From Christiangramia flava JLT2011 (GTDB lineage Bacteria; Bacteroidota; Bacteroidia; Flavobacteriales; Flavobacteriaceae), in assembly GCF_001951155.1 (NCBI RefSeq), contig NZ_CP016359.1, positions 947,001 to 1,011,000 of the forward strand: DNA of 64,000 bases, read 5' to 3'. The position numbers and the translations under genes are program-made. Of this stretch, positions 52,603 to 64,000 are shown one piece after another. Within the stretch, counting starts at the first letter, position 1, and every line of letters begins with the position of its first letter. Under the pieces are notes generated by a model. That model did no database searches, had not been told where the DNA came from, and worked only from the letters and a program-made list of their open reading frames with translations.

Positions 52603-53283
52603 TTACTTCTTATCAATATTTACTAAGTAAGGCTTTAGAATATCGGCCCATTTTAGATAACCATTTTCATTCAGATGCAACCCTTCATCCGTATAATCGG
52701 GATCTAAGCGTCCCTGAGCATCCAGAAATTCGGGGTAAATATTAATTAGTGTAACACTAGTCTGCCTTGCCAGTTTCTTCAGCTCTTTATTAATATGGAT
52801 AATATGCTCATCCTTATGGTAATGCCGTTCGTAGACCTCAAACAAAGCATTTACCGGTAGAATTGTTTCAATATAGATCTTTGTTTCGGGCGATTCTTTC
52901 TGAATACGATGGATAATTTTTCTATAATTTTGAAGAATGATTTCATCGGGGAAGTTGCGAGATATATCATTGATACCGATTAAAAGAAATACTTTAGCTG
53001 GATGACCTTCGGTGACTTCATCGAGTCTTTCTAGTATTCCAAAAGTCGTATCACCAGAAATACCTCTATTTCTAGCCTTTGGAATTTGGAGCAATTCATT
53101 CCAATGTGCTCTTGCAGTGATACTATTTCCCAAAAAGATAATATCTGAAGTATCATTAGGATAAGTTCTGAACTGCCTCACCTGAACGGGATACGTCTTT
53201 GGTCGGTAGGTCGTATCAATTTCATTTTGAGCCATCCCGACAGTCACCGTCAAAATTACCACTAAAAAAACATATCTCTTCAT
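52603..53283 (-). CDS. Secreted SGNH/GDSL-type esterase
   Basis: This 226-residue protein starts at ATG 53283, where a signal peptide begins (MKRYVFLVVILTVTVGMA). The block I Ser lies in IIFLGNSITARAHW (GNSIT), the block III GxND in LIGINDISRNF, and the catalytic Asp/His in DEGLHLNENGYLKW. The SGNH fold removes acyl or acetyl esters from lipids or glycans. It is last in the susCD operon, 22 nt after the HAD gene. With its neighbours, a lysophospholipase-type deacylation feeding the phosphodiesterase is plausible but inferred. Confidence 0.9.
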   Translation of the reverse strand: MKRYVFLVVILTVTVGMAQNEIDTTYRPKTYPVQVRQFRTYPNDTSDIIFLGNSITARAHWNELLQIPKARNRGISGDTTFGILERLDEVTEGHPAKVFLLIGINDISRNFPDEIILQNYRKIIHRIQKESPETKIYIETILPVNALFEVYERHYHKDEHIIHINKELKKLARQTSVTLINIYPEFLDAQGRLDPDYTDEGLHLNENGYLKWADILKPYLVNIDKK

Positions 53284-53305
53284 CATTAATAAATTCATTT
53301 TAATC

Positions 53306-54232
53306 CTAATTATTTTCATGTTCTGCATTCTTTCGGATGTTCAGATCTTTTGAAATATATGAATGATCTCCTTCAGGAAGATCCTCACAGGTGACGATTA
53401 AAGCTTTTTGAGATTCCCAGTATTCCTTTAAGGTTTGACCATTTAAACTCGAATCTTCCTCATGTTGCAATTTTTTCGAATCATCTGGATTAATGATCAT
53501 TTTTAAACCGACAGATTCATTCATCATTTCCCAATCACCTCGACTATTCCCGGCAACGAATAAGGGCTTTGCTTTAATGAAAGTCTGGATAGCATCGGCT
53601 TTCCCCGCATCTTGCGGAACCGGCTGAACCAAGGTTCTGGTTACCTTCCCATCATGGATGACAGATTTCACTCCGATGATCCGATTCAATGGAATTCCAG
53701 TATTTTCACTTACAAATTGTTGATATAAGACTTCTGGTGACGCTGTGACCACCCAGATCTCAAAACCATAATCTTCCAGGTTTGCCAGCAATTGTTTCAT
53801 CTGCGGATAGAATTTGTTTTGGTATTTCTCCTGAAACATCTCTTCTCCTATTTGTTGAACTTCTGTTGCGCTTAGGCCAGATAGAAAACTGATCCTTTTT
53901 TGCACATAGTCCATTCCCACATTATTGCCATTCAGCAAAGAATCAATAACGGCCATTTTTGCAATCGAAAGACTATCCTTTTTATCGGAAAAATGAGTTC
54001 CTGCATAATTATAAAGTGCTTCATCTGCCAGATAGTATGGTGACTGACCTAATAAAGTTCCGTCACAATCAAACACGGCCACTTTCCTTTCTTTAATGAT
54101 TCTACTCCCTTCCAGGAAAGTTTCCAGCTTATTATTGATGTCCTCATTCCACCCAGAAATTTTATGAAATTCCTGAGCAAAACTTGAGAAAGCAATAACG
54201 CAGAATATAAAAACGAGCATTTTACTTCGCAT
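53306..54232 (-). CDS. Secreted HAD-family phosphatase
   Basis: This 308-residue protein has a signal peptide (MRSKMLVFIFCVIAFSSFA), HAD motif I VAVFDCDGTLLGQ near residue 50, motif II WVVTASPEVLYQQF near 157 and a motif III/IV region VAGNSRGDWEMM near 238. The helical cap between 80 and 140 is of the C1 type, like phosphoserine and phosphorylcholine phosphatases. A periplasmic head-group phosphatase (for example on phosphocholine) would fit the operon but is inferred. The start overlaps the GDPD stop by 11 nt. Confidence 0.88.
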   Translation of the reverse strand: MRSKMLVFIFCVIAFSSFAQEFHKISGWNEDINNKLETFLEGSRIIKERKVAVFDCDGTLLGQSPYYLADEALYNYAGTHFSDKKDSLSIAKMAVIDSLLNGNNVGMDYVQKRISFLSGLSATEVQQIGEEMFQEKYQNKFYPQMKQLLANLEDYGFEIWVVTASPEVLYQQFVSENTGIPLNRIIGVKSVIHDGKVTRTLVQPVPQDAGKADAIQTFIKAKPLFVAGNSRGDWEMMNESVGLKMIINPDDSKKLQHEEDSSLNGQTLKEYWESQKALIVTCEDLPEGDHSYISKDLNIRKNAEHENN

Positions 54233-55001
54233 TGTTCAGCAATTGAAGTAGAAGTTCCGGCTCATTTGTTGTAATAAATTCCGCGTTCTGATCGATCAAA
54301 TATTTCATATCCTCTTCAGTATTTACTGTCCATGCATTGATTGACAATCCGATATTATGAGCCTGAGAAATCCAGTCGGGATTCTCTTTATATTTACTGA
54401 AGTGATAATCCAGACCTGTGTAGCCATCTGCTTTCGCTATGGCAGGCGCTACATCTCCATTCAAATAGGCAATTTCCGCATTCGGAGCAAGTTCATGAAC
54501 TAATTTCCCTGCTTCGTAATCAAAGGTGATATAATCAACCCATTTTTCGGCGTTCATTTTTTTAACTAATGCGACCGCGTCCCGCGTAAGCTCAAGAGTA
54601 CGTTCCTGGTCTTCTGCTTTCTTTATTTCCAGAATCAGTTTCGTGGTTTTTTGCTTCATACCTTCTGCCAGATATTCACGTAAAGTTGGTAATTTTTCAC
54701 CATTCGGTAATTTCACCTTAACAAGATCACCATATGTAGTTTCCTCGATCAACATTCCATTGAAATCATCATCATGATTTACCACCATACTATCATCTGC
54801 AGTGATATGAACATCAAATTCAGAACCGTGGGCTCCAATAGCTATCGCCTCTTTTAAGGAAGCCAGTGAGTTCTGCGGCAGGTCTTTTGCTTTCCAGGCT
54901 CCGCGGTGAGCAATAACAATGTTATCATGAAATTTAGGTTTAGGACCGCCTGAGCATGAAATGATCATCACACCCAGAAGAAGGAATATCAGCTTTTTCA
55001 T
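54222..55001 (-). CDS. Glycerophosphodiester phosphodiesterase lipoprotein
   Basis: This 259-residue protein starts at ATG 55001, giving MKKLIFLLLGVMIISC with Cys16 lipidated; a longer frame upstream has no signal. GDPD motifs are present: IAHRGAWKAKDLPQNS (His-Arg and Glu/Asn region), GSEFDVHITADDSMVVNHD (E-x-D and catalytic His), KLILEIKK and YITFDYEAGKL. It hydrolyses glycerophosphodiesters to glycerol-3-phosphate and an alcohol in the envelope. It sits in the susCD operon, opposite glpD/glpK, the genes that use its product. Confidence 0.94.
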   Translation of the reverse strand: MKKLIFLLLGVMIISCSGGPKPKFHDNIVIAHRGAWKAKDLPQNSLASLKEAIAIGAHGSEFDVHITADDSMVVNHDDDFNGMLIEETTYGDLVKVKLPNGEKLPTLREYLAEGMKQKTTKLILEIKKAEDQERTLELTRDAVALVKKMNAEKWVDYITFDYEAGKLVHELAPNAEIAYLNGDVAPAIAKADGYTGLDYHFSKYKENPDWISQAHNIGLSINAWTVNTEEDMKYLIDQNAEFITTNEPELLLQLLNNAK

Positions 55002-55173
55002 TTTGTATATTCTGTTTATTTGTAGTCTAATTGGAAGACTCTTATTCAATGACCCTGCCTCGACCAGCATCCATGGGAAATTAGAAATCATCCTTTCTTT
55101 ATTTTCTTCTTTTTTACTTTTAAACATATTTCATTTTCTGAATCTATTTCATTCATGCAATTCTAATATAATT
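55002..55173. other. Intergenic gap inside the susCD operon
   Basis: 172 nt between the metallophosphoesterase stop and the GDPD start. No terminator or consensus promoter is evident; read-through is likely. Confidence 0.4.
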
Positions 55174-56757
55174 TTATTCCAGTCGGTAACTGGCTTCAGC
55201 CATATGAACCTGACCAAACATATCTGTTGCTTTAACTTCAATAAGATGCTCCCCATTTTCAATTTTGGTAGGAATTCTTGCGTGCCATAGGTGTTTGCTG
55301 TCAATAGGGTTTGAAGGTCGTATTCCATCAATTAACGTATCGGAAAGATCCCAGTCATAAACCATATTGGAATAATTAGGATCGTGGTCTTCTATATAAT
55401 CCATTTTCTTCCAATCACCCTTATCGACGCGGAAAAATACCTCATCGCTTTTGGACCCCATGAAAAAGTTGGCATAAATTCCTGCTTTGGAATACTGTCC
55501 CTGCTTCATCACCTTCGGAACAAAAAGCTTGATCTGGTAATCTTCATTTTCGCCGGCCACTTTGTAATCAATAACATACTGGTTGCCCTTAACCTTCAAA
55601 AATGCATAACCACGCGGAGTTCCATCTCGCATGTCAGCCTTTGGAATACCATCTACAAATTTACCGGAATTCCAATCGCCACAGGTAGTTCCCGCATTAA
55701 AATGATGATGTAAGCCCTTTCCCTTCCAGCCATCTTCTGCACTAAAAAAATCCTGGCGCTGGATGTGTGTATGCGCCGAAATTGATAGTGTATTCGGGAA
55801 GTCTTTTAAGATCTCAAACAAATTATTCCGGTCCTCATCGCGAAAAGAATCTCCTTCCGGCTCACTAATAGGTATGTGAAAGTTTAAAACTACCAGATAA
55901 TCTTTCGGAACCAGCTTTAAATCATTTTCAATAAACTTTAATTGCTTTTCTGTAAAGCCTCCCCAATAACCCTTGCCATCACGGGGATCTGGATATAGTA
56001 TATCATCCAGGATTAAAATGTGCGTTTTTGCATAATTATAAGAATACGTCGCTGGCCCGAAGTACGCTTCAAAGGTCTCATCAGAATCATCCTCGTTTTT
56101 TGCATCCAGGTTCATATCGTGATTCCCCATAACGTCATACCATGGGATATTCAGCGAGGCAATGGATTTCTTATATGGTTCAAAAAGACTCAGGTCATTC
56201 CAGACCAGATCACCCAAACTAATCCCGTATGCGATTTCGGTATTTTTATCAATATCCTGGACCACACTTTTTTCGAAGTATTTTAATTCGTCCAGGTTTC
56301 TTGGCTGTGGATCCCCAAAAATTAAGGCAGTATAATCTTCATTTTCATCCTGTCTCACCAAGCCAAAATCAATTTTCTTAGGCAGTTTCCCAGTTGGTTC
56401 CACTCCCTTATATTTTGCTTCAGGAGATCCGTCTGGTTTGTAGATATAGTAAAATTTGGAACTACTATTTTTCCCTTTGGAAACTTTATAGTCGGTTGGT
56501 TTGATAACAAAAATGATGGCATCGTCCTCAACAGGCAATTCGTAACTACCGGTCGCATCGGTCAACACCACATCAGATCCATTACTTACCGCTACTTCAG
56601 AAATTCCTTTTTCAGAAGATTCCTTTTTTCCATTTTGATTGTTGTCTAAAAAAACGGTTCCCTTAGCAACAGTTTGGGTATTCCCTAAGAAGGAAATACC
56701 CATGAAAACTGAAACTACTAGACTTTTACACAGAAGGCTAATTCCTGTCTTAATCAT
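55174..56757 (-). CDS. Secreted calcineurin-like metallophosphoesterase with N- and C-terminal accessory domains
   Basis: This 527-residue protein starts at ATG 56757, with a hydrophobic export signal in the first 27 residues (MIKTGISLLCKSLVVSVFMG). An N-terminal beta domain (KGTVFLDNNQNGKKESSEKG; the metallophosphatase N-domain) precedes the catalytic core: FGDPQPRN, GISLGDLVWND, DVMGNHDMN, LNFHIPISEP, SAHTHIQRQ. The C-terminal domain is Ig-like (DWDLSDTLIDG, HLIEVKATDMFG). Such enzymes often travel with susC/susD pairs. It probably cleaves phosphomono- or diesters of the imported substrate. The start overlaps the susD stop by 8 nt. Confidence 0.92.
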   Translation of the reverse strand: MIKTGISLLCKSLVVSVFMGISFLGNTQTVAKGTVFLDNNQNGKKESSEKGISEVAVSNGSDVVLTDATGSYELPVEDDAIIFVIKPTDYKVSKGKNSSSKFYYIYKPDGSPEAKYKGVEPTGKLPKKIDFGLVRQDENEDYTALIFGDPQPRNLDELKYFEKSVVQDIDKNTEIAYGISLGDLVWNDLSLFEPYKKSIASLNIPWYDVMGNHDMNLDAKNEDDSDETFEAYFGPATYSYNYAKTHILILDDILYPDPRDGKGYWGGFTEKQLKFIENDLKLVPKDYLVVLNFHIPISEPEGDSFRDEDRNNLFEILKDFPNTLSISAHTHIQRQDFFSAEDGWKGKGLHHHFNAGTTCGDWNSGKFVDGIPKADMRDGTPRGYAFLKVKGNQYVIDYKVAGENEDYQIKLFVPKVMKQGQYSKAGIYANFFMGSKSDEVFFRVDKGDWKKMDYIEDHDPNYSNMVYDWDLSDTLIDGIRPSNPIDSKHLWHARIPTKIENGEHLIEVKATDMFGQVHMAEASYRLE

Positions 56758-58186
56758 CCCACCATACTTTTGTATTAATATCGTCTGGTCCTCCAAGAAG
56801 ATCCAGGGCTTTTTGATAGTTCTCAGAGTTGTTGATCTGTACATCCTGCGGATAGTAGAATCTTGCCGGCATTACACCGTCATTTTCCATTGCAGTAGTT
56901 GTAGGCAATTCCGGAAGTCCTGTTCTCCGGTATTCAAACCACTGCTGGTAATCCACAAAATAGAGCGCATAATATTTCTGAAGCATGATCTGCTCCAATG
57001 TCCCGTCGTAGGCCACTTCCGGATTATCAAAATATCCATCAGGCACTTCAGCTCCTACCTGCTCTATGGCAGCTTTCACTCCATTCATATAATGCTCTTC
57101 CGCGCCTGAAGTATATCCTCTCAGGGCCACTTCCGCCTTTATAAATTCCACTTCAGAATAAGGTAATAAGATTATCTCCATTGGGTTGGTGACCTGTTCG
57201 ATATTAAAAGTGGATGCATTGTAAGTAAATTGAGATTCTGCACCTGCGTAAGCACTCGGTATACCCTTATAGCCAATGCTATTTCCATCTTCATCCTGTG
57301 CCATGGTTTCTATAAATGGTCTTCGCGGATCTTCCCAGTTATTCAGATTTTCTGCAAAAAATTCAGCGATTTTAACGCTTAATCTGAAATCCTGAGGTCG
57401 TCCCCAAGGGGAAACATTTGGCGTTTCGCCCGTCACTTCCAGAATAGCCGATTCTTCGGTACTTTCAAAAACCGGGTACATGTCAGGATTATCGATTATA
57501 GTGGTAAGCTTCTGAAATGCATTGGTTTCTGATCTATTTGAAATCCTTAACAACAAACGCATATGCAGTGAATTCGTAAATTTCTGCCATTTTGAGACAT
57601 CATTATGAAACAGGATATCATCAGCATAAACCATTGATTCATCTAAATTATAAAGCTCGTTGGCTCTTTCAAGGTCTGCCAAAATCGACTCGTACACAAA
57701 CTGCTGTGAATCGAAGGCAGGATAAAAATTCCCTTCTTCTCCCATGGTTGCTTCCGTAAACGGAATGGGTCCAAACATATCGGTAAGATTAGCAAAAACC
57801 ATGGCTCTAAAAGTCAAGGCAATTGCTTCATAATTCTCATCTTCAGCAGCCACTGAAGCTTCCAGCATTTCATCAATATTATTCAACCATCTATAATACC
57901 AGTACCAGCTGGAATTCCCGATATTCTGGCTAACATCATATCTATGCAATCCACCCGAAACACTTGGGAACGGCAAGGAAACCTGCATCAAATCGAATGT
58001 GATACTGGCACTTCTATCGGCATTATGACTTGCCAGACCGTAAATAATAGGATTGATTAATGTTCCTGGGCTAATTTGAGCGATCCTGTTTGGATCTTCA
58101 TTCACTTCTTCAAAATCTCCAGTACAACCAAAGAGAATCAAAGAACAAAGTATACCTGTGATTAAGTATTTAATATTTTTCATCAT
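56750..58186 (-). CDS. SusD/RagB-family substrate-binding lipoprotein
   Basis: This 478-residue protein has a lipoprotein signal MMKNIKYLITGILCSLILFGC (Cys21), then the SusD-like early motif EDPNRIAQISPG and TPR-like helices (NADRSASITFDLMQVSLPF). The C-terminal stretch FVDYQQWFEYRRTGLPELP and ARFYYPQDVQINN is typical of the shorter SusD subfamily. It is an outer-membrane surface lipoprotein that caps the SusC channel and binds the nutrient. It follows susC by 8 nt. The ligand is inferred from downstream genes. Confidence 0.95.
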   Translation of the reverse strand: MMKNIKYLITGILCSLILFGCTGDFEEVNEDPNRIAQISPGTLINPIIYGLASHNADRSASITFDLMQVSLPFPSVSGGLHRYDVSQNIGNSSWYWYYRWLNNIDEMLEASVAAEDENYEAIALTFRAMVFANLTDMFGPIPFTEATMGEEGNFYPAFDSQQFVYESILADLERANELYNLDESMVYADDILFHNDVSKWQKFTNSLHMRLLLRISNRSETNAFQKLTTIIDNPDMYPVFESTEESAILEVTGETPNVSPWGRPQDFRLSVKIAEFFAENLNNWEDPRRPFIETMAQDEDGNSIGYKGIPSAYAGAESQFTYNASTFNIEQVTNPMEIILLPYSEVEFIKAEVALRGYTSGAEEHYMNGVKAAIEQVGAEVPDGYFDNPEVAYDGTLEQIMLQKYYALYFVDYQQWFEYRRTGLPELPTTTAMENDGVMPARFYYPQDVQINNSENYQKALDLLGGPDDINTKVWWDD

Positions 58187-58194
58187 TGAATCGA

Positions 58195-61100
58195 TTATAA
58201 ATTCACTTTAAGGTTAAATCCGTAGGTGGCAGGAGAAGGCATCTGTCCCATTTCAATACCCGGTAAAATAGTATCACCGTTCAAGGCAGCCGTTTCAGGA
58301 TCATAAATTGGGAAATCAGTGATCATGGCAAGGTTTCTTCCGAAAAGCGAAACATTCAAACCTCTGATTGGGGTATTCTGTAGCAACTTTTTAGAGAAAT
58401 TATACTGCAGGCTCAATTCTCTTAATTTCAGGTAAGAGGCATCAAAAGAATTTGACTCTACGTTGGCTCTGCGATAGTACCTGTTATACCAGTCTGGAGG
58501 CAATACTTCAGTCGTATTTGGAGAGAAGGTTCCATCTTCATTTTCAACCACTCCATCTCCAACTATGAATCCTTCTTCTCTACCCATGAAGTTAGAACGC
58601 AATTTTCCTTGCTGAGTTAATTTATGATGTGTTTGTGAGTAAATGATTCCTCCATACTTTCCATCAAGCATGACGTTTAAGGTAAAGTTCCCCAATTGAA
58701 AGCTATTGAAAAGTCCTGCTTCCCAATCCGGACTAGCATCCCCGATATATTGAATCTCATCTGGATATGCTGGCAAACCACCTTTATCATAAACAATTTG
58801 CCCATCAGGAGATCTTACAAAACCATATCCATAAATTGCCGTGGTCGTACCACCTACTTTGGCAATTAGGGTTGCGTTGCCCCCAGATCCAATTTCTTGT
58901 TGGTTATCAATTCCATCGGCCAGTTCCAGAACTTCGTTCCAATTTTTAGACCAGGTAAGAGTAGAGGTCCACTTGAATCTATCATTGCTTACGATTTTTC
59001 CAGTAAGTGTTAATTCCACTCCCCTGTTGCGAACTTCTCCCGAGTTCAATACTCCAGAACTGTATCCCGTGGTAATATCCAAAGGCACCGAAATAATCTG
59101 GTTTTTAGTAGTGGTCTGATAAACAGTCCCATCAAAATTTAAACGATTTCCAAAAAATCGGGATTCTATACCGGTTTCAAAACTTGTTGTGATCTCTGGT
59201 TTAAAATTAGGATTGTACAGTGTTGTAGGAACTGTTGCTGAACTTGGAAAAGCATTCTGACTATAATATTTGCTTGTTTTATAAGGATCTGTATCATTAC
59301 CAACCTGAGCAAAAGAAAAACGATATTTCAGGTAATTGAATTTCTCACTCTTGAAATCAAACATATCTGAAAGAATAAAACTCGTATTTACCGAAGGATA
59401 GAAGAACGAATTGTTTTCTACCGGCAATGTACTTGACCAATCATTACGGCCTGTTAAGTCGAGGAAAATATAATCTCTAAAGGAGAATGAAGCAAGACCA
59501 TACAAACTATTTACTTTCTTGTTGCGATCGTATGTATTAATAATCGGTGAATTGATTCCGTTTGCCAGTTTATACACCCCAGGAACCACAAGTCCTTCTA
59601 CGGATGCATCAGTTCTACGATATTTATAGTCCCGCATATTTCCTCCAGCCGAAAGATTAATAGAAAAGTCTTTTGAAACATCCTTATTATAAGTCAATAA
59701 GAAATCTGAGTTCACTTCCTGCTTCCATATATCCTGAGCTTCAAAATATCCCTTTGCGTATCGATTAATACTATAAGGTCTATGTTGCTCTCGATCCTGA
59801 TTATAAGTGTTCAACGCAGTTCTTAATAACAGATCCAGATTCGGAGCGAGGTTTATAGTTGCGGAAAGATTCCCAACTATCTGACTACTTGCCAATGAAT
59901 TTGTGGCTTCATAAGCAATCAAGTAGGGATTATCTATATACGAACTAAATGGCTGAATTTGCTGAATATTTTCCTGTCCCTCCTGCCAGATTGGACGATA
60001 CCAATCCAAGTCTACGTTTGGATTCTGGAAAATCATAAAATAAGCGATCGACCCATTATTGTATCCTGTACTAGGAAGGTTATCACTATTCCTCGTATTA
60101 TAGTTGATGACGGAATTCACTTTAATCCTGTCAGAAATTTGATAATTGGCATTTACTGAAGCAGTGACACGATCATAGCCTGTATTAGGCATGATCCATT
60201 CATTATCCGTATATCCTACAGAAGCTCTCATACTACCTTTATCATTACTACCTTGCAGCGATATATTATTTATAGAAGTCACCCCTGTTCTCCAAAATGC
60301 CTTACGATTATCTTTATAAGGTCTCCATGGCGTACGTTCTAATCCCTGACCCTCTAATTCAGGATCATACTGAAAGAAATTTTGCCCTTCAAACCTTGGT
60401 CCCCAGGCACTACTGGTACTACCCGTATTATTCCCATCCTCGGAAGACCCATAAGAATAATAAGGATCGCCATTTTCATCAAACGATTTTCCCGTTCCCT
60501 GACCATATTCATATTGCCAATCTGGCCATCTTTGAATTACATCTAAACTCACGCTGGAGGTATAAGTTATTCCAAGGCCTTTTGACTGCTTACCTGATTT
60601 CGTAGTAATGATCAACGCTCCGTTTGCTGCGCGACTACCGTACAAGGCTGTAGCACCAGGTCCTTTTAAAACAGTTACACTTTCAATATCATCGGTGTTT
60701 AAATCTGATATCGCATTTCCGTAGTCAATTGGGGAATCGTTCCCGGTGTAAGCGCTACTAGAACCTGAAGTGGTCATTTCGGAACTTACAGGCACACCAT
60801 CAACCACAATAAGTGCAGCATTGCCATTCGGATTCAATGAATTATTGCCTCGTAATGTGATTTGCTGAGAATTCACCGGTCCAGAACCAGCCGAGACAAT
60901 ATTAAGTCCTGCAACTTTCCCTTTTAATCCTGAAGACCAGTTGGTAGGTACAGCCTGGGAAAGCTTATCGGAATTTACTGTCGCCTGGGAAAACCCAAGC
61001 TTTTTTTCTTCCCTCTTAATCCCCAAGGCGGTTACAACTACTTCACTCAAGGCGTTTTCATCCTCAGTTAAAGTAATTTCCGAGATTCCTGGATCAGAAG

Positions 61101-61353
61101 CCGGAATTTCCTTTGACTGAAAACCTAAAAATGAAATTTCCAGTATGGCGGTTTCACTGGAAACCGTAATAGTAAAGTTTCCATCAAAGTCGGTAGAAAC
61201 ACCATTGTTAGTACCCTTTTCCATTACGGTGGCACCGGGTAGCGGCAAACCTTCCTGATCAACCACTTTTCCTTTTGCATCAAATTGTTGTGCAAAAGTA
61301 TTTGAAACACAACATAATAAAGTGAAAATTAATAAAAGGATCTTTTTTTTCAT
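58195..61353 (-). CDS. SusC/RagA-family TonB-dependent outer-membrane importer
   Basis: This 1052-residue protein starts at ATG 61353 (signal MKKKILLLIFTLLCCVSNTFA); an upstream extension is unlikely. A carboxypeptidase-regulatory-like domain (AKGKVVDQEGLPLPGATVME) is followed by a TonB-box-like segment, SEVVVTALGIKREEKKLG, the plug (QITLRGNNSLNPNGNAALIV, VTVLKGPGATALYGSRAANG) and a 22-strand barrel ending YGFNLKVNL. It forms the import channel with SusD. It is first in the six-gene operon ending at 52603 and is divergent from glpD. Confidence 0.96.
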   Translation of the reverse strand: MKKKILLLIFTLLCCVSNTFAQQFDAKGKVVDQEGLPLPGATVMEKGTNNGVSTDFDGNFTITVSSETAILEISFLGFQSKEIPASDPGISEITLTEDENALSEVVVTALGIKREEKKLGFSQATVNSDKLSQAVPTNWSSGLKGKVAGLNIVSAGSGPVNSQQITLRGNNSLNPNGNAALIVVDGVPVSSEMTTSGSSSAYTGNDSPIDYGNAISDLNTDDIESVTVLKGPGATALYGSRAANGALIITTKSGKQSKGLGITYTSSVSLDVIQRWPDWQYEYGQGTGKSFDENGDPYYSYGSSEDGNNTGSTSSAWGPRFEGQNFFQYDPELEGQGLERTPWRPYKDNRKAFWRTGVTSINNISLQGSNDKGSMRASVGYTDNEWIMPNTGYDRVTASVNANYQISDRIKVNSVINYNTRNSDNLPSTGYNNGSIAYFMIFQNPNVDLDWYRPIWQEGQENIQQIQPFSSYIDNPYLIAYEATNSLASSQIVGNLSATINLAPNLDLLLRTALNTYNQDREQHRPYSINRYAKGYFEAQDIWKQEVNSDFLLTYNKDVSKDFSINLSAGGNMRDYKYRRTDASVEGLVVPGVYKLANGINSPIINTYDRNKKVNSLYGLASFSFRDYIFLDLTGRNDWSSTLPVENNSFFYPSVNTSFILSDMFDFKSEKFNYLKYRFSFAQVGNDTDPYKTSKYYSQNAFPSSATVPTTLYNPNFKPEITTSFETGIESRFFGNRLNFDGTVYQTTTKNQIISVPLDITTGYSSGVLNSGEVRNRGVELTLTGKIVSNDRFKWTSTLTWSKNWNEVLELADGIDNQQEIGSGGNATLIAKVGGTTTAIYGYGFVRSPDGQIVYDKGGLPAYPDEIQYIGDASPDWEAGLFNSFQLGNFTLNVMLDGKYGGIIYSQTHHKLTQQGKLRSNFMGREEGFIVGDGVVENEDGTFSPNTTEVLPPDWYNRYYRRANVESNSFDASYLKLRELSLQYNFSKKLLQNTPIRGLNVSLFGRNLAMITDFPIYDPETAALNGDTILPGIEMGQMPSPATYGFNLKVNL

Positions 61354-61436
61354 TGAGATTGAATTTTGTTTTTTGAATTCATTGCAAATCTTCCTTTTTC
61401 TCAGCAATAGTTGTTTAAGTACGTATTAACAAAAGG

Positions 61437-61447
61437 TTTCGATTTCG
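61437..61447. promoter_or_regulatory. Candidate GlpR/DeoR-type half-site pair (susC side)
   Basis: TTTCGATTTCG is a direct repeat of TTTCG, 84 nt upstream of the susC ATG. TTCG-containing direct repeats are typical operators of DeoR-family repressors. Confidence 0.35.
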
Positions 61448-61550
61448 CTATTTATAACATAAACCATTAACAAAGTGATAATTTTTGTACCTTACTGATG
61501 CGAATGTAATAAAAAATAAGAGTAAAAAACAAAAAATTACTTATTTTTAG

Positions 61551-61558
61551 TTTCGAAA
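61551..61558. promoter_or_regulatory. TTTCGAAA element upstream of the glpD promoter
   Basis: An 8-bp palindrome with the same TTTCG core, 3 nt before the glpD -33 element. Confidence 0.3.
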
Positions 61559-61561
61559 GGT

Positions 61562-61591
61562 TTTGTTTTGTTCAATTTAATTTTACTTTTG
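61562..61591 (+). promoter_or_regulatory. Bacteroidota-type promoter for glpD-glpK
   Basis: TTTG at 61562-61565 and TACTTTTG at 61584-61591 (exact TAnnTTTG) are separated by 18 nt. It is 20 nt before the glpD ATG. Confidence 0.72.
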
Positions 61592-61610
61592 TTTCGATAA
61601 TTAGTCGAAA
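61592..61610. promoter_or_regulatory. Inverted repeat TTTCGA-N7-TCGAAA at the glpD transcription start
   Basis: Perfect 6-bp arms directly after the -7 box and ending one base before the glpD start codon, where a bound repressor would block initiation. It matches a GlpR-like pattern. Confidence 0.5.
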
Positions 61611-61611
61611 T

Positions 61612-64000
<2,389 letters not shown>

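Noticed and set aside
52560..52745. Forward frame overlapping the SGNH esterase 3' end
   Set aside because: Antisense shadow of the esterase, no coding features.

Overview
The window looks like a chromosome segment from a marine or soil Flavobacteriaceae (phylum Bacteroidota), probably near the Gramella/Salegentibacter/Zunongwangia group; the genus is inference. The evidence is a type IX secretion (T9SS)/gliding gene set (PorV, GldJ, a PorP/SprF-type protein, a C-terminal T9SS sorting domain), a SusC/SusD pair, a MlaE/MlaF pair, and promoters of the Bacteroidota form (TTG about 17-20 nt before TAnnTTTG). Shine-Dalgarno sequences are not obvious.

Layout. 1-2.1 kb: partial Mur ligase (Mpl) and a TPR protein. 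2.2-9.4 kb: a T9SS surface module made of a repeat-rich 1498-residue adhesin-like protein, a PorP/SprF-type protein and an OmpA/PD40 protein, closed by a strong terminator. 9.4-20.9 kb: housekeeping genes (Obg, a fused Hpt-Adk, PurK/PurE, an M3 oligopeptidase, an ECF sigma factor with a small Cys-rich partner, a UbiA-like membrane protein, GcvP). 21-23.4 kb: a ketosynthase III / methyltransferase / glycosyltransferase cassette. 23.4-34.8 kb: a PafA-like phosphatase, MlaEF, a tight five-gene operon (M28 peptidase, SDR, SprT-like, ManC, DUF389), the PDH E1-alpha/E2 operon and cytidine deaminase. 34.9-39.6 kb: porV, gldJ, murF and tRNA-Val(GAC); no porU lies between porV and gldJ. 39.6-46.4 kb: a LytS/LytTR two-component pair divergent from an outer-membrane beta-barrel protein with a candidate LytTR site between them, then an amino-acid-oxidase-like flavoprotein divergent from a NUDIX regulator that appears catalytically dead.

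46.46-52.6 kb is an accessory island. It starts beside a tRNA-3'-end-like remnant that abuts a terminator. It is visibly richer in A+T than its flanks. It carries an AraC regulator, an acyl-CoA dehydrogenase homologue, a PIG-L deacetylase/SAM methyltransferase fusion and a family 2 glycosyltransferase, and then decays into a frameshifted SRAP pseudogene, another coding remnant, a 30-residue membrane peptide gene with its own terminator, and a candidate small RNA. The acyl-CoA dehydrogenase / PIG-L-methyltransferase / glycosyltransferase set is the best candidate for an undescribed biosynthetic system here.

52.6-64 kb reads as a glycerophosphodiester (phospholipid head-group) scavenging locus. 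SusC/SusD import is followed by a metallophosphoesterase, a glycerophosphodiester phosphodiesterase lipoprotein, a secreted HAD phosphatase and an SGNH esterase. Divergent from it are glpD and glpK, which bring glycerol and glycerol-3-phosphate into central metabolism. TTTCG-type repeats in the shared intergenic region suggest a GlpR/DeoR-like repressor may link the two halves.
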